From Hydractinia symbiolongicarpus (taxonomy: Eukaryota; Cnidaria; Hydrozoa; Anthoathecata; Hydractiniidae), in assembly GCF_029227915.1 (NCBI RefSeq), contig NC_079879.1, positions 23,144,501 through 23,204,500 of the forward strand: a stretch of DNA of 60,000 nt, read 5' to 3'. The position numbers and the translations under genes were made by a program. The notes beneath the pieces are model-generated. The model saw nothing but the letters and a program-made list of their open reading frames with translations. It did not search any database and was not told where the DNA came from. How positions within the stretch are numbered: position 1 is the first letter of the stretch; the number at the start of each line of letters is the position of its first letter. Positions 14,043-24,406 of the stretch are shown here, piece by piece.

Positions 14043-14332
14043 ACAAAGTAGTTTTTTCTTCAATATAACTAAATTTTGTGCAGTGACAAATATTTTTAAA
14101 TTTCTCCCGGAGTTTTTTATTCTCGGCGGACGTTATTTGGTACAACTCCGATAATTTCTCATTTTTTTATCAACATGATACTTCTCTCGGATTATTTCTT
14201 GCTAATATTTTTTAACGTTTCTCTCCAAATCATTTCAAGCAACCCTTATATCATTCATTCTTTAAAATCAACAAATGTGATTGGGTAAATTTCTTCAAGT
14301 TCATATTTTCCTCCGAAAAATTGTTGTAATTA

Positions 14333-14450
14333 TGGCGAGTGGTTGAAACGATTCCGAGATGTTAAAACGATGGCGAGTTGTTGAAATGACGTTAAGTTGG
14401 TAAAAAGATGCGGAGTTGTTAAAAAAAAGCCGAGTTATTTAACGTGAAAA
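14333..14450. repeat. Degenerate short tandem repeat
   Basis: Five to six diverged copies of a 17-24 bp unit around GCGAGTTGTTGAAACGA. Spacing is irregular and substitutions are common, so the array is old. Confidence 0.5.
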
Positions 14451-14788
14451 CATGTAATGATGATCTAAAAACTTTTTCAACAACTGTCCTAAATAAGTTT
14501 GTTTTTTTATTGAAAGTGTCTACCTGCCGCTAAAACAAATGTTTGTTATCTTTGTTATGACAAAATATTGCATGTCATGTCAACTTATTGACAGGAGTTT
14601 TCCTGCACTGACGTGAACTTTCATCACATCAGAATTTTTTCTTTATGATTTATGTTACAAATTTTAGGATGTGTTTCTTAAAATTTCTTTAGGAAGGACT
14701 CCTGTATTCTTTATTAATATTGCCACTGAAAATTTATTCTAAAACGGGATCCTTACCGTCACTGTTGTGAGGGAAGGAAGTTATTAGT

Positions 14789-14850
14789 CATTCTCGTCTC
14801 CCAGAGCTCTCTGAGACGGTTTATCTCAAAGAGCTCTAGGGACGAGAATA
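14789..14850. mobile_element. hAT-like MITE
   Basis: Termini CATTCTCGTCTCCCAGAGC and, in reverse complement, TATTCTCGTCCCTAGAGC form a near-perfect palindrome. Flanks GTTATTAGT (14780-14788) and GTTATTGGT (14851-14859) look like an 8-9 bp target duplication with one change. The ends resemble those of the element at 32124-32204. No coding capacity. Confidence 0.6.
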
Positions 14851-15481
14851 GTTATTGGTAATATAATGAGGTAGGTGAACAAAATTAAGATATAATGAAG
14901 AAAGGGAAAGAGAGAATGCTGATTATTTGTTTTATAAATTAACAAAATAGTTGATAATAGTATCGTCTGTACTCTTGTCAGTTTGTCGCTATCAAAGATA
15001 TATTATTATTTTCTAATTTTATACGTAGCTACACATTGTAAGCATGAGACTGTTAAACAAGTGGTTTTGTGGGTGTTGTTGAACAAAGAACAAAATTTTC
15101 CATAAAGACAAGGCCATTGAAAAAACTGTAAACAGAAGGTACACGTTTCTTTTTTTTTTAAAAAAAAACAAACAGAATAATTTTATAATAAAAAACAATA
15201 AAATAAAGCCCTGTCTTTATCTTACTAGATCTTTTTGTTAAGGAAAGGACTTAAAACTATGAAATTAGTAGAGCTTAAGACTAATTTTTATTGGATTGCA
15301 TTTTCTGCATCCTCGTTTCCAGGATCTCTTAATCCCCGAGCCGTTATAACGTAACGCGCCGCTATCAAGTTAATTAAAAAGGCAAAATGCTACGAGTTTT
15401 CGTACGACGAATAATTTTGACTGACGAAAGTTTCGCTGCATTTTTTTTCCAATAAGGGAAGGGAATTAATCAAACTTATTT

Positions 15482-15550
15482 TCATCCCCAGAGCTTTTTA
15501 AAATTAAAACCTCGAAAGGTTTATCTCAAAAATCTCTGGGGACTAGCATA
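15482..15550. mobile_element. MITE-like hairpin related to 14789-14850
   Basis: CCCCAGAG near the left end and CTCTGGGG near the right end face each other, and GGTTTATCTCAAA in the centre is shared with the element at 14789-14850. The target duplication is not clear. Confidence 0.45.
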
Positions 15551-16106
15551 AAAGGGAGAGTTCGTATGTAACTTTCTCGAGATCATTCTAAACTTTAAGT
15601 ATCTGCCAATTTTTATTAAGAGGAAAAGATGTCGCTCAATTGACGTAACAAAAAGTTCCTCTCCTTTTCTTCAAAACATCAACAAAATGAACTACTAATA
15701 AAAATAGGACGATGCAAAATTTTTTTGCGTTAATAAAACGAGAGGAACAAAGTATGTGCGTGTTTATGTGAGAGAGTTTTAGTGCAGTTGCTAGAAACGT
15801 TTATTTATTCTTCAATGATGAGTTTCAAATTAACTATTAACTTTTTTTTGACATCCTGATTATTTAATCACACTTTTAAGGGGTATTTATTTAAGGTGCA
15901 TTTTTAAATTCGCGTTAATTTTTTGCCTCGTTATTCTCCTGGAATAACGTATATTTTTTACCTACAGATAATTGAGGCGTGAAGTAATGTTTTATTTTTG
16001 CATCTACTCTTGAACAATGAAAATATAACAGACCGCAACGATATAAGAAAAAAAGAGATTTACCGTGATTTCTCTTTTTAGCCCCCTCCCTTTATTTATC
16101 CCCCCC

Positions 16107-16195
16107 CTAAAAAAAATAAAAATAAATAAATAAAATAAAATAAGATAAGATAAAATAAAAAAAAAGTAAAAATAAAATAAAAAAGTAAAAGTAGT
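16107..16195. repeat. A-rich simple repeat
   Basis: Low-complexity AAATA/AAAAT/AAGAT mixture with no other visible content. Confidence 0.8.
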
Positions 16196-16740
16196 CGAAA
16201 AAATTTGATATTATTCGTTGATTTAATGATATCCATATGCAGCTTTAATTTTTCTTCCTAAGTTTCGTTTGCAACATATCTATATGGTTCTCTTTTTTAC
16301 AACGGGCTGTGTTGTTCCAGGCACTACAAGTCCATCATAGAACTTCTTCTGTTAGATAAAGATGATGATATCACAGATGAAGTTAACATTATGTATTTAT
16401 CTGAAAAAATAGTTAGTGTGTTTAAAATTCTATTATTTAGTTAGCCCCAATCCTTTATTTAGTCCCTTTATTTAGCCCCTTCTATTAATTAATTGTTCTC
16501 CTTGTACATAATGGTTCAGGCGCTAAGACACCCTGGGGACAAGAATGGTACTGGCACGCACTTTAACTGACTTTGCGGACCAGCAAGGAATCACTCTAAT
16601 CAACAAGTGGGCGGCGTGACTGTACAGTGATGATTTTGTTTACAACTGACTGAACTTGAGTCAGTCTCTAATCTCAGCAATAGATAGATAGATAGATGTG
16701 CATATTTTACATGCCTAGTCTCCAAATATCGAGGGATATA

Positions 16741-16836
16741 CCCTGTCTATTATTTCCAGGAGAGGCCATGGCTTAGATGGAGAGTCCTAGAGTATTTAAT
16801 GCTCATTGCGCAGACCCAATTAGAGCCCGCGCTCTA
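16741..16836 (-). repeat. tRNA-derived SINE, distal part (interrupted)
   Basis: This GC-richer segment ends at TCTA (16833-16836) and continues on the far side of the transposon at 22791. Removing 16837-22790 plus one TCTA copy rejoins GCGCTCTA to CTAGAC. The B-box is in the other half (22921-22931, minus), so this is the 3' portion of a minus-oriented SINE. Its outer limit is uncertain. Confidence 0.45.
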
Positions 16837-16873
16837 CACGGCTGTTTCAGAGCGGAAACTAAGACTGCGCATG
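16837..16873 (+). repeat. Left terminal inverted repeat (short-spacer type)
   Basis: CACGGCTGTTTCAG, then two bases, then CGGAAACT at 16853, then AAGACTGCGCATG. Counting CACGGCT as a heptamer and AAACTAAGA as a nonamer-like block, the gap is 12 bp. That division is my choice; the blocks themselves are directly visible. Confidence 0.85.
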
Positions 16874-17664
16874 CGTCAATAATTACGGCCACGTTGAGGC
16901 GCAAGATGGCGGGCGCAAATAAAAACAATCATGATAAATAAGTAACTAACTTTTTGAAATCGCTTTTGCATGATAGAATCTATTTCAGTGGATTTAATTT
17001 AGTTTTTTAAAGCATTTTAACACGCTGGAAGCTAAATCTTTCTTTTACCTTTGCGACAAGCATGCTGTTGGAGTAATACTGTGGCAGTTTTGAAGGCATA
17101 CTTTTTTTTGTTAAAATTAACATGGCAACTTGTTCCAACTAATTTTTGGTTTTGTGGACGTTGCGAAGTTATGTGGCTGGTGTATTATATATTTTTGGAA
17201 AGCTGAAAGGCTCATCTACAAGGTAAGAAAAACGAAAAAACTGTATCAGTACTTCTGAAAGAATGCTAGAGCGCTGAATTCTGGCAATAAAAGTTAGTGT
17301 AAAACCAGAAAATTTTAACTCCCTCTTTGACATAATCTACTGTATGATTTATTGTAGGCATTAAAACTGTTGTAGTTTACTAAGCTAATATTTCACAGAA
17401 TAACAACACTAAACAACATTCTATATAAACAATTCTGTAACTCTAAATAAGGTTTCTGCGTCTCATACACTACTAACGTAAGCTCGACAAAAAGTCAAAT
17501 AAAAATGAACTATGCATGTAGTAAGCTAATTAACTGTTCAATTCTTTTTCTTTCTAGACCAGCTGATCCACCTTTGAAATAATGCAAAGACTAAAGGAGC
17601 TTGCAAAGTAATGCTAATATGCAGTTAAAGATATAACTAGCTATCTAAGCTGTAAGTCTAAAAG

Positions 17665-20600
17665 TTATTCTTCACGTGCAATTTTTCTTTTTTTAATTTT
17701 TGGTTTTAATTGGCTCGATTCAGGATTTACATTAACAAAATGTTGCTTTAATGTATTTCGTAACCGCTCGACTGGGTTTTTGATGCAGCTGTACCTGCTC
17801 GACATCCTGTTGATTTCATGATGCAAGCTTTCTCCACCTTAAAAATGTTATAATTTGACATTTAAGCTAGCTAGCTACACATTTTCTGAAAAATAACACA
17901 TTTTGGTAAAAAACACAAATTTTGGTGTTACCAGGTTACAAATTTAAGTGGCTGTTTACCTTGTTCGCCATAAAACCCAAATCCAACATTCCATTTTGCT
18001 ATGAACTCAGTGACATGATCTTCAAGCATATGCAGTTTTGGTGAAATATTAACTTTTGGCCAGTTAGTTCGCAGATGCATCATGAATTTATTAATTGAAA
18101 TTTCTAGAATTATGTACTATATGTATATTATTCTTTCTTTTTGTTTTGTTTTTGGCACATGAAATTTTAAAAAAAACTTATTTATTATTAAAAAAAGGAA
18201 CAAGTTTCTCACCTAAAGCCAGTATTTCCTCACATGACAGATATTTTGCCGAATTGTAAATGTTATGAACTTCTGCAAAGTAAGTAAATAACATGTCGTA
18301 CTTATCCATTTCTAAATTCACACTGTGAATAAGCTGGTCATCATGCTTTTGTGCTGCAACAATCTCTTTAATGCTGGATGTTAAATTTTGGATGTTTTCT
18401 TTCTATAAGAGCAAGATTGTTTTTTTAATTTTCTTTAAATATGTTATTTTTAAATTGCTACATTATTGTTAGTATTAACAAACCTTTAGCAATTTATGTA
18501 CATGGTTGCCGATAAAACTTTGGCCATGGTAGGCCTGACGTTCAACACCCATTTTTTGCAGCGTTTTATCTATTGAAGAAGCACAAGGACCAACACCTAA
18601 AATAAGATGAACAAACTATTAAACATAGCTTTAGATTGGAGAGAATATAAGGCTTGCATCATAAGATCAGAATGAAAATTATAATTTTGGAAAGTTTTTT
18701 TTCGGGAATTAAATTTCTTGGAATTTCCAGACAAAAAAACATTTGCGAATATCACAAAAAATTACTTAGGTAATAAAAATGATCATACCCACTAAAATTC
18801 TTTTGTTGTTTCCCAAGGTTGAGATTTCTAATTCTAATTCTGTGATTTTCTTCTCAGTTTTTATTATACTTTTCTCGTACGTCAGTATATTTCGTTGTAA
18901 GCCACCAGATATTACAAGCCAGTTTAACTGATCTTGCTGGTTTGCTAATTTGGCTTTTTCATCTTCCAGCTTTTGCTGCAAGTCATTTGTTTCTTTAAGG
19001 ACTTCGATGTAGTCACCATAATCTGAATCCAGTTCATTGTCTTCTGTTGCCAACAGCAGAGCTATTTTTACATCATAGTCTTGGCAAGAAGACTCAAACA
19101 TTTTAAACATCTTTTGATATACACCCAAGGAAATATGAAGACCAGGAATACAGACCTAAAATTAGGTGTTTATATAGATTTTATTTTGGGATTATTAAAT
19201 CAACTTGCAGTGGAAAAGCATAAAAATATGATGTATACTTGATCAATAGGTATGTCAAAAAATATGTTGTCAATGACATTATAAAATTCTTTCGCATTTT
19301 TAGGGCTCCCACCACTTTCACGGAAATCTGCTAAATTTTCTTCAAGTGTCGCCAGTGACCTTTTCTTAAATTTCTTGCGAGTAAACACTGGGATGTTCAT
19401 TAGTTTTGAGGTAATGTTGCAAAACAAACAGCTGTGACGCCCTAAACACAAATGTTAAAGTATACATATTTTATTAGAAACTTTTAAAAATAAACCATTT
19501 TTAACTATGCATTTCCCATATCTGCGTAGTAAAAACCCATTGTTAAACTACAGGAACTTTATGAAGTTGCAAAAAAAGTTCTGTAAAAATTAATTAATTT
19601 TGATTATCAACTAGCAACTTGCCCCAGATCTTAAGTAATTAATATTTACCATTTGCACCAGTTATACCATACATTGCACACAGAAATTCGTAGTCGCCAT
19701 ACATAAATACACGGAATATCGACTCTTTATATTTGACTTGTTGCAGCATTTTTATTTGTGGTCAAAAATTAATTAATTTTGATTATCAACTAGCAACTTG
19801 CCCCAGATCTTAAGTAATTAATATTTACCATTTGCACCAGTTATACCATACATTGCACACAGAAATTCGTAGTCGCCATACATAAATACACGGAATATCG
19901 ACTCTTTATATTTGACTTGTTGCAGCATTTTTATTTGTGGTCGAAACCGTTCAAGGCAGACTCTTAAGTTTGTTCTTGTGTCTTTCCCTAATTTAAAAAA
20001 AAAAATATAAAAAATGTTTTGATTTCTACTTTAGATCACTTAGATCATTTCTACTTTAGATCACAATTAGACATCACATGCATAGAATTTTGGAAATTCC
20101 AGTTTTAATTTTTTTTTTTTCATATTTGTAATATATTGCATTAATGTTTGTTACCTTCAAAAATGCTAAACATTATTGTGTTTTCCTTCTTGTTTGGGTT
20201 TAGAACATTGCCTATTTGATATGCCATTTTAAAACTATTTCCTCCATGGTCTCCACCAATTTTAACATGGATCTCATTGTCAGGAATGAAACTATGTTTT
20301 ACAAGTAAATTGTGACATTCTAGCTTTTTGAGTTGATACAGAATGTGGCCAACTACATTATACAGATACCCCCAGGGCCTAGGTATAACGGATACCCTGT
20401 TTCCAACTGATAATTTGGTGAGAGGAGCCAGCTCAACTCTCAGTCCTTGGCCTACCCATTCAGCAGCGACACTTCTTGCTTTTTTTTCTGATTCAATTTT
20501 TATGTTGAATGTTTTCAACCAACGTGATATTTCACGTAGTTGATTCCATGGCATGTTTAAATTTGATTTCATTGCTGTGATGTGATTGGCTGGAATAATG

Positions 20601-22310
20601 ACTTCTGTACCCAAATTTTTAATGATAGTATTTCTGTCACTTTCTTCCATAGACTTTAGCAGTGCTGTGGTCTGTTTTGTGACAGATTGGGTTTCTTCAC
20701 CAGACATCAGATGGATTAACTCCTTGGCTGTATTTGCTCTTTTCCGCACATTCCTTTCACATGTTTCATCAGAAGACTTGCGAGGAATTCTAATGGGTGT
20801 TATTGTCAATGGCTAAAATATGGAACATATGTTATTAATTTGTTTTATGTAAAATGTAATATTACTATTAAAATTATCATATTGTTACAGACAATTATGT
20901 GTACATTATTTTTAATATAACATAGCATAGTTTTGTATTTTTGTATAAAGTAGTTATACACATTTTTTATATAAGATCACTTAACGATGTAGACGCCTTA
21001 GCATTTAGGGTGGGCACATCAAAATTTTAGTAAATCTCCTAATATATAGAATGGTTTTTATTGACCCCCAAAACTTCCTATATTCTGTGACCCCTCTAGC
21101 CACTTACTTATATTTATTATTATTTTTAATTATTTACTCTGAACATTTTAAAATTTGTCTTGTTCTTATTATGGCTTGTTTTTTGTATAAAAAATGTGTA
21201 TAAGAAACATTTCACTGGAATTGTAAAAAAATGATAACCTAGGTATGCACATATATAGACATATACAAAAGCAACTTATTTTCAGTTTTGATTTCAGCCT
21301 TAAAATTGCTAAGATCAAAATTTTTTGCTTTATCAGCCGTTTGAAAATCAGTTGCTTGTTAAAAAAAGTCAATGTCAAATCACTTTTACTGAGTCCACTC
21401 CATACATAAGTAATCTTACTTGTGAACTTCCACTGGGCAATTGGACAGTTTTATTCGGCAAGTTTGACTGCTGCATTTTTATTCCAACCACATGAGCAAT
21501 GCATTCTTCTACCTTTTTCGGTACAGGCTTGGAAGGGCTCAACTGCATCATCTCTAGTGTTGTAAATGACAATGCTGGAGAGCATGTGTGCGATTGTGCA
21601 GACAGCAGTTTAAATGAACAACCACATGTTCCCTTGACAACTCGTGTGTTTAAAATCCTGGAAATGCACAAACCAGGCGAGACATCCCCGGGTGTTGTTG
21701 GGATGCTGCAGGTGGGACATCTATTTGAATTTTCCAACCAATTTGTTAAACACAAGGCACAAAACACGTGGTTACATTGGTTTATCATTAATGGCCTTTT
21801 TAAAATATTGCTACACAAAGCACAAATCAGATGTTCCCAGTTGCCTTCACTGATATTTATGTCTGAGAGAACGTTTCCACTATAGTCAAAAAGTTCAGAG
21901 GTTTTTCTGTAAATTTTATTAAGTTCTAGGGGTGTCCAAGTTTTTTCTGCGGAATCCACAGCTTTGTGTGTTGGGTTACCACCGCCCCTTCTTTTCATAG
22001 GTTTGCCACCTCTCTTTTTTTGTGCACTTAATATGCATGTTTTGCACTCGGTGTCTTTATGTGTATACCATTTAACAGGCACAATAGCGGTAGCTGAGTC
22101 ACGTTTTAGGACATTACTTATTGTAGCAAAGCACGAGTGACAGAATTTTTTTGGGTGAATGCCTGCCCGATCAGAATAAAAATCAGCTCTGAAAATACTG
22201 TCCAAGTTCTTTATGTGCTCTTGGACAATATGTGATCGTCCAGGCAGAGTGTTTCCACATATTCGACACAGCTTGTTCAACCGAGCTAGGTGTAAATCCC
22301 CAGTAGCCAT
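17665..22310 (-). CDS. RAG1 N-terminal-like RING/DDE transposase, 965 aa
   Basis: Exons: 22310-21420, 20812-20155, 19987-19829, 19441-19239, 19155-18789, 18596-18484, 18402-18213, 18103-17960, 17837-17665. Total 2898 nt, all GT..AG, phases consistent, no internal stop. The start is MATGDLHLARLNKLCRICG. Exon 1 holds CRICG and FCHSC zinc pairs, then a C3HC4 RING (CALCSNIL...CNHVFCALC...CPTC), as in the RAG1 N-terminal region. Exon 2 ends the first DDE strand with KIGGDHGG (Asp ~485). Exon 3 has MYGDYEFLC (Asp ~555), followed by GANGRHSCLFC, the C2C zinc motif that RAG1 and CACTA/Mirage/Chapaev transposases carry after the second Asp. VCIPGLHISLG, a coiled coil (~640-720), HMLEDHV and YGEQGGES (candidate third acid Glu ~907 or ~911) follow. 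The C-terminus is basic (KIKKRKIAREE), possibly nuclear-localising. Likely role: cut-and-paste transposition in the nucleus. No RAG2-like partner is seen. Confidence 0.9.
19585..19942. repeat. Perfect 179-bp tandem duplication over transposase exon 3
   Basis: Copies 19585-19763 and 19764-19942 are identical. The unit contains 114 nt of exon 3, its splice donor and 65 nt of intron. Copy 19764-19942 forms the real exon; the other copy has the donor but no acceptor and now lies in the intron. Reading past the first donor meets a stop (TAA) within three codons, so correct splicing needs the upstream donor. Confidence 0.95.
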
Positions 22311-22743
22311 CTTGAACTTTAACAAAAATTTTGAAAAAAAAGTACCTAATGTTTGATACAATATCAATTCGTAATGTACTGATACACCTACAGTTCTTTT
22401 TTTATTCGTATCTCGTAACTATCTTGGAATGATTTTTATAAAAATTATCTGTGGGATAACTTCGTATCTGAAAATATTTTGCTTTAAGTTGGCATGGTGT
22501 CCACAGTCTTCAAAATGGAGGTTGAAAGTTTTTGTTTTGTTTTAGCTAGGCAACAAGCGAATAGCTTTGTATTTGAATTAATCTTATTGGTATAGGACTA
22601 TATTTTATTTAAACCACTTAGTTTCCAGTCCTTAAGTTGGTTTATGTGATTAAAATGCCTATTAAACCTGGTGCTAGCTACCCTAAAATTTGTTTACTTT
22701 TAAGCGCAACTCGCCCCAGTCCTTATTTTAAATTTTTTTTTGA

Positions 22744-22790
22744 CATGCGCAGTCTGAGTTTCCGAAATCTCGCTAGCTGAAACAGCCGTG
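22744..22790 (-). repeat. Right terminal inverted repeat (long-spacer type)
   Basis: Read from the end inward on the minus strand: CACGGCTGTTTCAG, twelve bases, CGGAAACT, then CAGACTGCGCATG. It has the same blocks as the left end but 10 bp more spacer (22 bp by the heptamer/nonamer counting used for the left end). Confidence 0.85.
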
Positions 22791-22794
22791 TCTA

Positions 22795-22965
22795 CTAGAC
22801 AACTCCCGGTAACATCCAATGGCCCACACAGTGTGCCATTTTCCCAATTTCCCTCACATGGCTTGGGTTAACCCGGGGCTATGGTTACATTCACTCGCCC
22901 ATGATGAATCGCCGTCAAGAGGAATCGAACCCGGTCTCCCACACAGAGTACGAGAGCTAGCTTGT
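22795..22965 (-). repeat. tRNA-derived SINE, proximal half (interrupted by transposon)
   Basis: On the minus strand this carries GGTTCGATTCC (22921-22931), a good pol III B-box, in a GC-richer segment (CCCGGGTTAACCC at about 22868-22880). It continues in 16741-16836 once the transposon is removed. It looks like a tRNA-derived SINE rather than a tRNA gene. Confidence 0.55.
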
Positions 22966-23597
22966 TTTTTTATAATAAGGCTCTCCCACCTCCCCTGATT
23001 ATTAAGTTTTTGTCATAGGGTTCTCTGATAAATCTTGATTTCTGCATACAACATTTTTCTGGATTTATTTATATATGGTATTTGCTTAATTGCTATGGTT
23101 CTGAAGCAACAACATAAAAGCAAACAACAACAATGACAGATAATGTTGAAGTATATTTCTTTTGTTGAAACGCTAACTCACCTGGGGTGTATCTCGTCGA
23201 AACACCTGGGTCTCGGCTAATCTCATGGAAATTTTATTTAAGAATTTTCCAGTAACAATTGCTAGTCCACTTTACTTATTCTTAATAATGGTGAAATCTA
23301 AAATGCTACAAAACATTGACAGTTATGTGTATTAATTTGAAGACCACTTTAGATCCATATTTTGCAAATTCATAGAATAATTTTTCTAATTACCTTTGTA
23401 GAGAACAAAGAAAGGGCTAAAGTAACTTTCTCAGTATACAAGGTGTTGTGAGAATGCATTAGTAGCTTTGAGATCCTACTGAAGTTCCTAATTGGTTTCT
23501 CCAATAACTTATCCAAGCCTGATTTCTAATTTTACTTTCTTATAAATATGTAACTGGGCACTGTGGATGAGTAAACTATCAATGCTCATTCACCCAA
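22966..23597. other. Intergenic, nothing recognised
   Basis: AT-rich unique-looking sequence with short stop-filled frames. No repeat, RNA or gene signal that I can support. Confidence 0.5.
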
Positions 23598-23903
23598 CTA
23601 ACAGTTGACTTTCACAGTGTGACATCTGTGTACAGAATGTTCAATAATTCTCTCATTAACCTGATTGGAGGCATAGCCATTTAAAAAGTGACTAAAAACC
23701 TTAAAACTAGCCTTATTCTTAGGGCTGTCGATAGCTGAAAGAAGAGAGAACCACATGGCCAATCCTATCAAAATACAGACACAGATTGCAAAATCTATTG
23801 TTTTGTAAATTTGTTTATACAGTACAGTCTGAATGTAATCTACTGCATACATGCTAATTTCACACCTTTGCGTGGAGGACGGCAGTTGTTTGTCTTTTGC
23901 CAT
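23598..23903 (-). CDS. Possible small membrane protein, 101 aa
   Basis: The open frame starts at an ATG with A at -3 (MAKDKQLPSSTQRCE) and contains one strong hydrophobic segment (FAICVCILIGLAMWFSLL, about residues 38-55). It could be a single-exon gene or the first exon of a longer gene, with a possible donor after CCAATCAG (GTTAAT) near residue 80. I do not recognise the protein. Evidence is limited to length, start context and the coherent membrane segment. Confidence 0.35.
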   Translation of the reverse strand: MAKDKQLPSSTQRCEISMYAVDYIQTVLYKQIYKTIDFAICVCILIGLAMWFSLLSAIDSPKNKASFKVFSHFLNGYASNQVNERIIEHSVHRCHTVKVNC

Positions 23904-24187
23904 ATTTAAATCCCTTAAGGGTTTTGCGAGTTTATATTTGAGTGTTAAAAAACAATGCGCTTGCGAAGAAATATCGGAGCAATTATATTTCTTGTAACAG
24001 TGAGATGCATTGTGTAAAAGTATTGATAAGCTATTCCCTTAAGTATTAGCGTGAAGTAATTAAGTAATAAAAATCTTTCTTTTATAACACATTGCGTGAG
24101 AATGTATTGTTGATTTAATTACTTAAAAAGATTCCAGCGAGTTTAATTTAAGAAACATATGAGAAGCATTGTTCACAACTATTAAAT

Positions 24188-24406
24188 GCCGCTTTTCGTT
24201 TTTAAACTTTTAAAATGTGATCTTAAAAAACATTTCTATCGCTGCTTTTTGTTTTTAAACTTTTAAAATGCGATTTCAAAAAACATTTCTATCGCCACTT
24301 TTTGTTTATATAAACTTTTAAAATGCGATCTAAAAGAGCATTTCTATCGCTGCTTTTTGTTTATAAACTTTTAAAATGCAATCTAAAAAAGCATTTCTAT
24401 CGCTGC
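24188..24406. repeat. Minisatellite, ~54-bp unit, 4 copies
   Basis: Four successive copies share CTTTTTGTTT, AAACTTTTAAAATGCGAT and GCATTTCTATCGC blocks, with several substitutions and a small length change (an extra TATA in copy 3). Confidence 0.85.

Larger units (their letters stand above)
14043..16740. other. Repeat-rich intergenic DNA, no gene
   Basis: No coding sequence of credible length. Contents: a degenerate ~20-bp repeat around GCGAGTTGTTGAAACGA at 14333-14450; two small MITE-like hairpins (14789-14850, 15482-15550); related fragments at about 15310-15410 and 16525-16545; an A-rich simple repeat at 16107-16195; and a short (GATA)n run at 16680-16697. Confidence 0.55.
16837..22790 (-). 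mobile_element. RAG1-like (N-RAG/Chapaev-type) DNA transposon, apparently complete
   Basis: 5954 bp. The left end starts CACGGCTGTTTCAG (16837-16850) and the right end is its exact reverse complement (22777-22790). TCTA flanks both sides (16833-16836, 22791-22794). A second shared terminal block, CGGAAACT-n-AGACTGCGCATG, lies 16 bp in from the left end and 26 bp in from the right end. The only gene (22310-17665, minus) is an unbroken 9-exon frame for a 965-residue transposase. From family knowledge, CAC-starting ends occur in RAG, Transib and CACTA/Mirage/Chapaev elements; a 4-bp duplication fits Chapaev better than the 5 bp of Transib and ProtoRAG. A 5-bp TCTAC duplication with loss of one terminal C cannot be excluded. 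The element sits inside a SINE. Confidence 0.88.

Noticed and set aside
16837-17660. A possible second (RAG2-like) gene in the transposon's left 0.8 kb
   Set aside because: Only a tiny frame after AAGATGGCG and a donor/acceptor-like pair are visible. There is no kelch-type or PHD-type sequence, so I do not call a partner gene.
16837-22790. Calling the transposon a Transib or ProtoRAG element
   Set aside because: The 4-bp duplication, the GGDHGG / GDYEFLC motifs and the absence of a RAG2-like gene argue against it. RAG1-like N-terminus plus a Chapaev/RAG-type core is the safer description.
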